A stretch of 64,000 nt of DNA from Nageia nagi (taxonomy: Eukaryota > Pinophyta): the NCBI GenBank assembly GCA_050084985.1, contig JBITNC010000001.1, positions 186,000,001 to 186,064,000 on the forward strand, given 5' to 3'. The notes under the pieces were generated by a model. It was not told the DNA's origin. It searched no databases and saw nothing but the letters and a program-made list of their open reading frames with translations. Positions within the stretch are counted from its first letter, which is position 1. Every line of letters begins with the position of its first letter. This document shows, one piece after another, positions 13,849 through 24,949 of this stretch. The position numbers and the translations under genes are program-made.

Positions 13849-15484
13849 CCTTTTATCAATGGAATTTAACTACTCTCCATTTACTTTAACATTCTAGTTG
13901 GATCATCACTGATCCTCCTATTTCCCTAGTTAAAGGAGTTCTACATCCACGTCCATATAGTGCTTCAAAAAGAGTCATTCCTAAATATGAATGATAACCA
14001 TTATTATATATGAACTCAACCAAATAAAAATAATTTTCCCAATTAGTATTTTGTTCCATGCAATACATTCTAAACATGTTCTCAAAGACTTTATTCACAA
14101 CTTTTTTCTATCTGTATGTCTCAAGATGATAAGTTGAACTCATGTTTAACTTTGTACCTAAAACCTTATATAATGATTTTTAAAATATAGAAGTGAATTT
14201 AGAATCTCTATCTAAGATTATCACCTTAAAAATCCATCCAGTTTGAAGATTTCATGTGCAAACTTAGTAGCTACTGTAAGGGTATCATCTATAATGTTAC
14301 TAGGTATAAAATATGCAACCTTGGTTAACTTATCAACCATAACCAATATGGAGTCATGATGGAACTTGGTTTTTGAAAAACCAACTATGAAATTCATCAA
14401 AATTACTTGCCAATTCTATATTGAAATATCATGGGGATACAAATATCTACCTAGATGTTGATGTTCCAATTTCACAATCTAAAATTCCAAGCATCTTGGC
14501 ATAAAATTTGCTTTATCCTTCTTAATTCCATCCAAATATAAGTTCTTTTCTTAGTCTTCTCTCATCTTCTTTCCTCTTGATGTTTTACATATGGAGAATG
14601 ATGGGCTTCTTATAAGATTAAATTCCTTAAATCTTCTTTTTCAAGGATGACTAATCTATCTTAAAATACAAAATTCTATTTTTTTAGTAAATTCTTGAGA
14701 TGAAGATTACCTTTCTTTATGATTTTCTTGATGGATTTATCAGTACAAGATCCTCTTGTTGTAAGATTCTCACTTGATCAAATAAGTAGAATTGATTTCT
14801 TATCATGGCATTTATATGTCTTCTCTAGACTTAATGCATCTTGCACCTAATTCTTACCCTTAATATACTTAATACCAAAATAATATTTTATGAAGGATTC
14901 CATACACCACCTTTTTCTAGTATTCAAGCTAGGCTGAGTTGAATAAGTATTTCAAACTTTGATAATTTATTTTCAATTTGAAAGGTTTTCCTAGTAAGTA
15001 ATTCCTCCACATCTTGAGTGTGTTCACTACAATTGCTATCTCAAGATCATGTGTAGCATAATTCAACTCATGTGGCTTTAACTTTATGGATTCATATGCT
15101 ATGACATTACCATTTTATGATAGTACCCCACCCAAACCCTCAAATGATGCATCTATACACACTACAAAGTCACCATGTGGGTCAAGAATAATAAGAATTG
15201 GTGCAAAGGTTAATTTGTTCTTTAGAGTTGCAAATGCTTTCTCACACTTCTCATTCCACTTAAATAGTTTGTTTTTATTTTGTAGATTGGTGATAGGATT
15301 TGCTATCTTTGAAAATTCCTTAAAAAATCTTCTATAATATATATCTAATCCCATGAAAATTCTTAGCTTAGTCATAATTCTTGACATAGGCCAACCCATT
15401 ATTGCTTCTACCTTCTTAGGGTAAACTAGATTTCTTTGATAGAAATAATATGATCTAAGTATTGAATGTTAGAAACATAGAAAT
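13849..15484 (-). repeat. Array unit 10 (left two-thirds probably a merged consensus)
   Basis: Integrase end is type A, open at 13886-14098. The core near 14,190-14,410 is frameshifted by a missing base at aaaaatccatcc. Drop-outs and doublings continue to about 14,840 (tctctagactt, gatttatcagtacaag). RNase H beyond that is clean, open at 15115-15399. Confidence 0.88.
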
Positions 15485-17128
15485 CCTTTTATCAAATGGA
15501 ATTTAACTACTCCTCCATTTACTTTAACATTTCTGGTTGGATCATCACATGATCCTCCTATTTATCCCTAGTTAAAGGAGTTCTACACCTCCTTCCATAT
15601 AGTGGTTCAAAAAGAGCCATTCTTAAATATAAATGATAACCATTATTATATATTAACTAAATGTAATAAAAATAATCTTTATAATTGGTATTTTGTTCCA
15701 CTCAATACATTTTGAACATGTTCTCAAATACTGTGTTCACACATTTTTTCTTTTTGTATGTCTCAAGATGATAAGTTGAACTCATGTTTAACTTTGTACC
15801 TAATGCCTTATATAATGATTTCTAAAATATAGAAATGAATTTAGAATCCCTATCTAAGATTATCACCTTAAAAACTCCATTCAGTTTGAAGATTTCTTGT
15901 GCAAACTTAGTAGCTACTGTAAGGGTATCATCTATGATGTTACTAGGTATAAAATATGCAACCTTGGTTAACTTATCAACCATAACCAATATGGAGTCAT
16001 GATCTAACTTGGTTTTTGAAAAGCCAACTATGAAATTCATCAAAATTACTTGCCAATTCTATATTGAAATATCATGGGTATACAAATATATACCTAGATG
16101 TTGATGTTCCAATTTCACAATCTAAACTTCCAAGCATCTTGGCATAAACTTTACTTTATCCTTCTTCATTCCATCCAAACAGAAGTTCTTTTCTTAGTCT
16201 TCTCTTATCTTCTTTCCTCTTGGATGTTTTACATATGGAGAATGATGGGCTTCTTGTAAGATTAAATTCCTTAAATCTTCTTTTTCAAGGAAGACTAATC
16301 TATCTCTAAAATACAAAATTCCATTTTTTTAGTAAATTCTTGAGATGAAGGATTACCTTTCTTTATGATTTTCATGATGGATTTACAGTGCAGATCCTCT
16401 TGTTGTAAGATTCTCACTTGATCTAATAAGCTGAATTGATTTCTTATCATGGCATTTATATGTCTTCTCTGACTTAATGCATCTTGCACCTTATTCTTAT
16501 CCTTTATATACTTAATACAAAAATCATATTCTATGAAGGATTCCATACACCACCTTTTTCTAGTATTAAAGCTGGGCTAAGTTGAATAAGTATTTCAAAC
16601 TTTGATAATTTATTTCCAATTTGAAAGGATTTCCTAGTAAGTAATTCCTCCACATCTTGAGTGTGTGCACTATATTTACTAACTCAAGATCATGTGTAGC
16701 ATAATTCAACTCATGTGGCTTTAACTTTATGGATTCATAAGCTATGAGATTACCATTTTATGATAGTACCCCACCCAAACCCTCAAACGATGCATCTATA
16801 CACACTACAAAGTCACCATGTGGGTCAGCGATAATAAGAATTGGTGCAAAGGTTAATTTGTCCTTTAGAGTTGCAAATGCTTTCTCACACTTCTCATTCC
16901 ACTTAAATAGTTTGTTTTTCTTTTGTAGACTAGTTATAGGATTTTTTATCTTTGAAAAGTCCTTAAAAAATCTTCTAAATTATCTATCTAATCCCATGAA
17001 ACTTATTACCTTAGACACAATTCTTGACATACACCAACCCATTATTACTTCTACCTTCTTAGGGTAAACTAAGATTCTTTTAATAGAAATAGTATGATCT
17101 AAGTATTAAATTTGAGAAACCTAGAAAT
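15485..17128 (-). repeat. Array unit 11
   Basis: Integrase end is type B. The integrase core is open at 15822-16043 and the RNase H tail at 16295-16546. The RNase H start (about 16,760-17,050) is of the 'CMSR' type but interrupted. Confidence 0.9.
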
Positions 17129-18766
17129 CCTTTTATCGAATGGAATTTAACTACTCCATTTACTTTAACAATTCTAGTTGGATCATCACTCGATCCTCCT
17201 ATTTCTCCCTAGTTAAAGGAGGTCTACATCCACGTCCATATAGTGCTTCAAAAAGAGTCATTCCTAAATATGAATGATAACCATTATTATATATGAACTC
17301 AACCAAATAAAAATAATTTTCCCAATTAGTATTTTGTTCCATGCAATACATTCTAAACATGTTCTCAAAGACTTTATTCACACATTTTTTCTATCTGTAT
17401 GTCTCAAGATGATAAGTTGAACTCATGTTTAACTTTGTACCTAAAACCTTATATAATGATTTTTAAAATATAGAAGTGAATTTAGAATCTCTATCTAAGA
17501 TTATCACCTTAAAAATTCCATCCAGTTTGAAGATTTCATGTGCAAACTTAGTAGCTACTGTAAGGGTATCATCTATAATGTTACTAGGTATAAAATATGC
17601 AACCTTGGTTAACTTATCAACCATAACCAATATGGAGTCATGATGGAACTTGGTTTTTGAAAAACCAACTATGAAATTCATCAAAATTACTTGCCAATTC
17701 TATATTGAAATATCATGGGGATACAAATATCTACCTAGATGTTGATGTTCCAATTTCACAATCTAAAATTCCAAGCATCTTGGCATAAAATTTGCTTTAT
17801 CCTTCTTAATTCCATCCAAATATAAGTTCTTTTCTTAGTCTTCTCTCATCTTCTTTCCTCTTGCATGTTTTACATATGGAGAATGATGGGCTTCTTATAA
17901 GATTAAATTCCTTAAATCTTCTTTTTCAAGCATGACTAATCTATCTATAAAATACAAAATTCTATTTTTTTAGTAAATTCTTGAGATGAAGGATTACCTT
18001 TCTTTATGATTTTCTTGATGGATTTACAGTACAAATCCTCTTGTTGTAAGATTCTCACTTGATCAAATAAGTAGAATTGATTTCTTATCATGGTATTTAT
18101 ATGTCTTCTCTAACTTAATGCATCTTGCACCTAATTCTTACCCTTAATATACTTAATACCAAAATAATATTTTATGAAGGATTCCATACACCACCTTTTT
18201 CTAGTATTCAAGCTAGGCTGAGTTGAATAAGTATTTCAAACTTTGATAATTTATTTTCAATTTGAAAGGTTTTCCTAGTAAGTAATTCCTCCACATCTTG
18301 AGTGTGTTCACTACAACGGGTAACTCAAGATCATATGTAGCATAATTCAACTCATGTGGCTTTAACTTTATGGATTCATAAGCTTTGATATTACCATTTT
18401 ATGATAGTACCCACCCAAACCCTCAAATGATGCATATGTACACACTACAAAGTCACCATGTGGGTCAGGGATAATTAGAATTAGTGCAAAGGTTAGTTTG
18501 TCATTTAGAGTTACAAATGCTTTCTCACACTTCTCATTCCACATAAATAGTTTGTTTTTATTTGTATTTTCGTGATAGGATTTGCTATCTTTGAAAATTC
18601 CTTAAAAAGTCTTCTATAATATATATCTAATCCCAGGAAAATTCTTACCTTAGTCATAATTCTTGACATAGGCCAACCCATTATTGCTTCTACCTTCTTA
18701 GGGTAAACTAGATTTCTTTGAAAGGAATAATATGATCTAAGTATTGAATGTTAGAAACATAGAAAT
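17129..18766 (-). repeat. Array unit 12
   Basis: Integrase end is type A, open at 17199-17381. The integrase core is open at 17463-17684. RNase H (about 18,390-18,690) is broken by several changes, including a lost C at gtacccaccc. Confidence 0.9.
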
Positions 18767-20409
18767 CCATTTATCAAATGGAATTTAACTACTCCTCCAT
18801 TTACTTTAACATTTCTGGTTGGATCATCACTTGATCCTCCTATTTATCCCTAGTTAAAGGAGTTCTACACCTCTTTCCATATAGTGGTTCAAAAAGAGCC
18901 ATTCTTAAATATAAATGATAACCATTATTATATATTAACTCAATGTAATAAAAATAATCTTTATAATTGGTATTTTGTTCCATGCAATACATTCTTAAAT
19001 GTTCTCAAAGACTATGTTCACACATTTTTTCTTTTTGTATATCTCAAGATGATAAGTTGAACTCATGTTTAACTTTGTACCTAATGCCTTATATAATGAT
19101 TTCTAAAATATAGAAATGAATTTAGAATCCCTATCTAAGATTATCACCTTAAAAACTCCATGCAGTTTGAAGATTTCATGTCCAAACTTTGTAGCTACTG
19201 TAAGGGTATCATCTATGATGTTACTAGGTATAAAATATGCAACCATGGTTAACTTATCAACCATAACCAATATGGAGTCATGATGGAACTTGGTTTTTGA
19301 AAAACCAACTATGAAATTCATCAAAATTACTTGCCAATTCTATATTGAAATATCATGGGGATACAAATATCTACCTAGATGTTGATGTTCCAATTTCACA
19401 ATCTAAACTTCCAAGCATCTTGGCATAAACTTTGCTTTATCCTTCTTCATTCCATCCAAATAGAAGTTCTTTTCTTAGTCTTCTCTCATCTTCTTTCCTC
19501 TTGGATGTTTTACATATGGAGAATGATGGGCTTCTTATAAGATTAAATTCCTTAAATCTTCTTTTTTAAGGACGACAAATCTATCTCTAAAATACAAAAT
19601 TCCATTTTTTTTGTAAATTCTTGAGATGAAGGATTACCTTTCTTTATGATTTTCTTGATGGATTTACAGTGCAGATCCTCTTGTTGTAAGATTCTCACTT
19701 GATCAAATAAGTCAAATTGATTTCTTATCATGGCATTTATATGTTTTCTCTAACTTAATGCATCTTGCACCTTATTCTTACCCTTAATATACTTAATACC
19801 AAAATCATATTCTATGAAGGATTCCATACACCACCTTTTTCTAGTATTAAAGCTAGGCTGAGTTGAATAAGGATTTCAAACTTTGATAATTTATTTCCAA
19901 TTTGAAAGGTTTTCCTAGTAAGTATTTCCTCCACATCTTGAGTGTGTGCACTATAATTACAAACTCAAGATCATGTGTACCATAATTCAACTCATGTGGC
20001 TTTAAATTTATGGATTCATATGCTATGAGATTACCATTTTATGATAGTACCCCACCCAAACCCTCAAACGATGCATCTATACACACTACAAAGTCACCAT
20101 GTGGGTCAGGGATAATAAGAATTGGTGCAAAGGTTAATTTGTTCTTTAGAGTTGCAAATGCTTTCTCACACTTATCATTCCACTTAAATAGTTTGTTTTT
20201 CTTTTGTAGACTAGTTATAGGATTTTCTATCTTTGAAAAGTCCTTAAAAAATATTCTATAATATCTATCTAATCCCTTGAAACTTATTACCTTAGTCACA
20301 ATTCTTGACATACACCAACCCATTATTACTTCTACCTTCTTAGGGTAAACTGAAATTCTTTTGATAGAAATAATATGATCTAAGTATTGAATGTGAGAAA
20401 CCTAGAAAT
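18767..20409 (-). repeat. Array unit 13
   Basis: Integrase end is type B, with a one-base loss near 18,996. The integrase core is open at 19103-19324 and RNase H at 20039-20323 ('CMSR'-type). Confidence 0.9.
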
Positions 20410-22050
20410 CCTTTTATCGAATGGAATTTAACTACTCCATTTACTTTAACAATTCTGGTAGGATCATCACTCGATCCTCTTGTTTCTCCCTAGTTAAAGG
20501 AGTTCTACATCCATGTCCATATAGTGCTTCAAAAAGAGCCATTACTAAATATGAATGATAACCATTATTATATATGAACTCAACCTAATAAAAATAATTT
20601 TCCCAATTAGTATTTTGTTCCATGCAATACATTCTAAACATGTTCTCAAAGACTTTATTCACACATTTTTTCTATCTATATGTCTCAAGATGATAAGTTG
20701 AACTCATGTTTAACTTTGTACCTAAAATCTTATATAATGATTTTTAAAATATAGAAGTGAATTTAGAATCTCTATCTAAGATTATCACCTTAAAAACTCC
20801 ATGCATTTTGTAGATTTCATTTGCAAACTTAGTAGCTACTGTAAGGGTATCATCTATGATGTTACTAGGTATAAAATATGCAACCTTGGTTAACTTATCA
20901 ACCATAACCAATATGGAGTCATGATGGAACTTGGTTTTTGAAAAAACAACTATGAAATTCATCAAAATTACTTGCCAATTCTATATTGAAATATCATGGG
21001 GATACAAATATCTACCTAGATGTTGGTGTTCCAATTTCACAATCTAAAATTCCAAGCATCTTGGCATAAAATTTGCTTTATCCTTCTTCATTCCATCCAA
21101 ATAGAAGTTCTTTTCTTAGTCTTCTCTCATCTTCTTTCCTCTTGGATGTTTTACATATGGAGAATGATGGGCTTCTTATAAGATTAAATTCCTTAAATCT
21201 TGTTTTTCAAGGATGACTAATCTATCTCTAAAATACAAAATTCTATTTTTTTAGTAAATTCTTGAGATGAAGGATTACCTTTCTTTATGATTTTCTTGAT
21301 GGATTTATAGTACAGATTCTCTTGTTGTAAGATTCTCACTTGATCAAATAAGTCAAATTGATTTCTTATCATGGCATTTATATGTCTTCTCTGACTTAAT
21401 GCATCTTGCACCTAATTCTTACCCTTAATATACTTAATACCAAAATAATATTTTATGAAGGATTCCATACACCACCTTTTTCTAGTATTCAAGTTGGGCT
21501 GAGTTGAATAAGTATTTCAAACTTTGATAATTTATTTTCAATTTGAAAGGTTTTCCTAGTAAGTAATTCCTCCAAATCTTGAGTTTGTTCACTACAACTT
21601 CTAACTCATGATCATGTGTAGCATAATTCAACTCATGTGGCTTTAACTTTATGGATTCATAAGCTATGACATTACCATTTTATGATAGTACCCCACCCAA
21701 ACCCTCAAATGATGCATCTATACACACTACAAAGTCACCATGTGGGTCAGGGATAAGTAGAATTGGTGCAAATTTTTAGTTTGTCCTTTAGAGTTGCAAA
21801 TGCTTTCTCACACTTCTCATTCCACATAAATAGTTTTTTTTTGTTTTGTAGATTGGTGATAGGATTTGCTATCTTTGAAAATTCCTTAAAAAATATTCTA
21901 TAATATATATCTAATCCCATGATAATTCTTACCTTAGTCATAATTCTTGACATAGGCCAACCCATTATTGCTTCTACTTTCTTAGGGTAAACTAGATTCC
22001 TTTGATAGAAATAATATGATCTAAGTACTGAATGTTAGAAACATAGAAAT
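20410..22050 (-). repeat. Array unit 14
   Basis: Integrase end is type A. The integrase core is open at 20744-20965 and the linker at 21217-21411. The RNase H start is open only at 21747-21965, being cut short by a frameshift in a T run near 21,775. Confidence 0.9.
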
Positions 22051-23667
22051 CCTTTTATCAAATGGAATTTAACTACTCCTCCATTTACTTTAACATTTCT
22101 AGTTAGATCATCACTTGATCCTCCTATTTATCCCTAGTTAAAGGAGTTCTACACCTCCTTCCATATAGTGGTTCAAAAAGAACCATTCTTAAATATAAAT
22201 GATAACCATTATTATATATGAACTCAACGTAATAAAAATAATCTTTATAATTGGTATTTTGTTCCATGCAATACATTTTGAACATGTTTCAAAGACTATG
22301 TTCACACATTTTTTCTTTTTGTATGTCTCAAGATGATAAGTTGAACTCTTGTTTAAATTTGTACCTAATGCCTTATATAATGATTTCTAAAATATAGAAA
22401 TGAATTTAGAATCCCTATCTAAGATTATTACCTTAAAAACTCCATGCAGTTTGAAGATTTCATGTGCAAACTTATTAGCTACTATAAGGGTATCATCTAT
22501 GATGTTACTAGGTATAAAATATGCAACCTTGGTTAACTTATCAACCATAACCAATATGGAGTCATGATGGAACTTGGTTTTTGAAAAACCAACTATGAAA
22601 TTCATCAAAATTACTTGCCAATTCTATACTAAAATATCATGGGGATACAATTATCTACCTAGATATTGATGTTCCAATTTCACTTTCTAAAATTCTAAGC
22701 ATCTTGGCATAAACTTTGCTTTATCCTTCTTCATTGCATCCCAATAGAAGTTTTTTTCTTAGTCTTCTCTCATCTTCTTTCCTCTTGGATGTTTTACATA
22801 TGGAGAATGATGGGATTCTTATAAGATTAAATTCCTTAAATCTTCTTTCTTAAGGATGACTAATCTATCTCTAAAATACAAAATTCCATTTTTTTAGTAA
22901 ATTCTTGAGATGAAGGATTACCTTTCTTTATCATATCCTTGATAGATTTACAGTACAAATCCTCTTGTTGTAAGATTTTCACTTGATCAAATAAGTTGAA
23001 TTGATTTCTTATCATGACATTTTTATGTCTTCTCTGACTTAATGCATCTTGCACCTTATTCTTACCCTTAATATACTTAATACCAAAATCATATTTTATG
23101 AAGGATTCCGTACACCACCTTTTTCTAGTATTAAAGTTGGGCTAAGTTGAATAAGTATTTCAAACTTTGATAATTTATTTCCAATGTGAAAGGTTTTCCT
23201 AGTAAGTAATTGCTCCACATCTTGAGTGTGTGCACTACATCTGCTAACTCAAGATCATGTGTAGCATAATCCAACTCATGTGGCTTTAACTTTATGGATT
23301 CATATGCTATGAGATTACCATTTTGTGATAGTACCCCACCCAAACCCTCAAATGATGCATCTGTACACACTACAAAGTCACCATGTGGGTCAAGGATAAT
23401 GAGAATTGGTGCAAAGGTTAATTTGTCCTTTAGAGTTGCAAATGCTTTCTCACACTTCTCATTCCACTTAAATAGTTTGTTTTTCTTTTGGAGACTGGTT
23501 ATAGGATTTGCTATCTTTGAAAAGTCCTCAAAAAATATTCTATAATATCTTAGTCACAATTCTTGACATAGGCCAACCCATTATTGCTTCTACCTTCTTT
23601 GGGTAAACTAAGATTCTTTTGATAGAAATAATATGATCTAAATATTGAATGTGAGAAACATAGAAAT
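22051..23667 (-). repeat. Array unit 15 (founder position, joined to upstream RT)
   Basis: The integrase core is open at 22387-22608, the linker at 22860-23054 and RNase H at 23131-23370, where the ASFEGLGGVLS motif leads into YATHDLEL. About 26 bp present in the other units is missing near 23,550 (after ttctataatatc), giving 1617 bp. At its right edge the RT reading continues normally upstream, so this copy keeps the ancestral domain order. Confidence 0.9.
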
Positions 23668-24245
23668 CACACTTAGATAATTTACCATATAGCTGATGTT
23701 GTTTCAAAACCTGTAAGGCTAATATCAAATTATGGTTATGCTCCTCCTCATTTCTTTAGTATATGAGGATATCATCTAGAAAGACTACAACAAATTTGTC
23801 TTAGTATTCTTTGTAAACATTATTCATCAGATTCATAACTATTATAGGAGCGTTCATTAATCCAAATAGTAAGACCATGAACTTATAATGTCCATATCAA
23901 GTCTTGAATGCTATTTTATGGGTATCTAATTCTTTTATCCTCAACTAATGGTAACCTTATCTTAAGTCTATCTTGGAAAAGATAGCAAAATATTTGAGTT
24001 GGTTGAACAAGTCATCAATCCTAAATAGTAGATACCTATTGACCTTGTTCAACATCCTATAGTCAATACATAGTCTTAGAGTTCCATCCTTCTTTTTTAC
24101 AAATAATATAGGAGCACCCTAGGGTGATACACTAGGATTTATCAACCCTTTCTCCAAAAGATATTGTAGCCACACTTTAACTCATGCATCTAAATGGTGT
24201 TCATTCTATAGGGGGTTATAGAGATAGGTTTAGCTCCTAGCACTA
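23567..24245 (-). pseudogene. Reverse transcriptase domain, degenerate
   Basis: RNA-dependent DNA polymerase of the parent element, which would copy its RNA into cDNA in the Gag particle. In order on the minus strand I read [19 protein letters not shown] (fingers), KIDLR then GYH (palm, with a stop between), FGLMNAPIIVMNLMN (the FGL.NAP block), the catalytic box FLDD (plus-strand 23,771-23,782) within FVVVFLDDILIY, then YGKLSKCDFYVSHIQYL and YPKKVEAIMGWPMSR in the thumb. The two catalytic aspartates of the box are kept, but several stops (for example TAA after KEY, before DKFVV) make it a pseudogene. The 3' part from FYVS onward is the segment amplified in the array. Confidence 0.9.
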
Positions 24246-24477
24246 GATCTATTAAGAAGTAAAATTCTTATTTTGGGGGTAGATTTGGTAGTTTCTTAAG
24301 AAATACATCCTTATATTCCCTTAACATAGGATACTTATCTAACTTTTTTATGTATTTATCCTCTTTTTCCACTTCTTTAACCTTAACTGCAAAGATCATT
24401 TCTCTTTTTCTAATACTTCTTCTCATTTGCATGGTTGTGATCAAGTAAGATTCAAATAGTCCTTGATCATTGAACAC
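24246..24477 (-). pseudogene. Protease-RT linker of the parent gypsy element
   Basis: An open stretch of 69 codons (24,268-24,477) ending EYKDVFLKKLPNLPPK matches the well-known linker that precedes RT in plant Ty3/gypsy polyproteins (EYKDVFPEELPGLPP-type). It is open only by chance of decay; frames on both sides carry stops. It has no enzymatic role and serves to phase the protease and RT domains. Confidence 0.75.
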
Positions 24478-24559
24478 CCTATATTAATTTTAGGATAAAT
24501 TGATGTATTCCACCCATCTCTCCTAAAAATTTATCAAGACCTTATGTGCCATTAACTAA

Positions 24560-24860
24560 TCCATTCCTAGGATAATATCATAGGAAGCTAAGGGAACCTC
24601 ATATAAGTCCCACATAATAAACCCTTTGGGTAACATAATCTTAACATTCCTAAAACATTGTTTGATAGAACACTTAACCAAACCCAAACTCTACTTACCA
24701 TCCATTTTTCAAATAATACGGTGCCTTAATCATGTATTTAACTAAATAATTTGAAATGAAACTATCTATTGCACCATAATCTATCAAAACTTTAAAAGTT
24801 TTGCCAAAAATTTCACCCAAGATCTAGAGAGGTTTAGCTTGTCATTGATTCTATCCTAAT
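24560..24860 (-). pseudogene. Aspartic protease domain, degenerate
   Basis: The minus strand reads VLIDYGAIDSFISNYLV, which corresponds to the retropepsin active site D-S-G-A-T-x-x-F-I-S; DYGA maps to plus-strand 24,770-24,781. The Ser after the catalytic Asp has become Tyr. Several stops follow within 60 codons. In the intact element it would cut Gag-Pol into its parts. It sits between the knuckle and the RT linker, as expected. Confidence 0.75.
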
Positions 24861-24910
24861 CTAGTCATTACAAAGATTCAATTATCCTTAAGTGGGTCTA
24901 TCTTTATATG

Positions 24911-24949
24911 GCATTAACTTGCATAATGTGCTCCACCATAGTTCCAACA
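24911..24949 (-). pseudogene. Gag zinc knuckle, second Cys lost
   Basis: The minus strand reads CWNYGGAHYAS*C against the expected C-x2-C-x4-H-x4-C. The second Cys is Tyr (TAT, one G-to-A step from TGT) and a stop precedes the last Cys. In a working Gag this knuckle would bind the element's RNA. Confidence 0.75.

Larger units (their letters stand above)
1..23667 (-). repeat. Tandem array of a ~1.64-kb Ty3/gypsy pol fragment (RT thumb, RNase H, integrase)
   Basis: A ~1.64-kb unit recurs head-to-tail; the same landmark on the plus strand (atggattcat) falls at 341, 1982, 3611, 5253, 6895, 8536, ~10178, ~11819, ~13459, 15086, ~16730, ~18369, 20010, ~21651 and 23294. On the minus strand each unit runs from the RT segment FYVSHIQYL through RNase H to the end of integrase (motif VVKFHS), then jumps back to the RT segment. 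The junction (plus strand, agaaatc then cctttta) is at about 740, 2366, 4010, 5652, 7294, 8934, 10576, 12216, 13848, 15484, 17128, 18766, 20409 and 22050. At 23667 the sequence instead continues into upstream RT, so this is where the array joins its parent element. All units are broken by stops or frameshifts. The left end lies outside the window. Confidence 0.95.
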
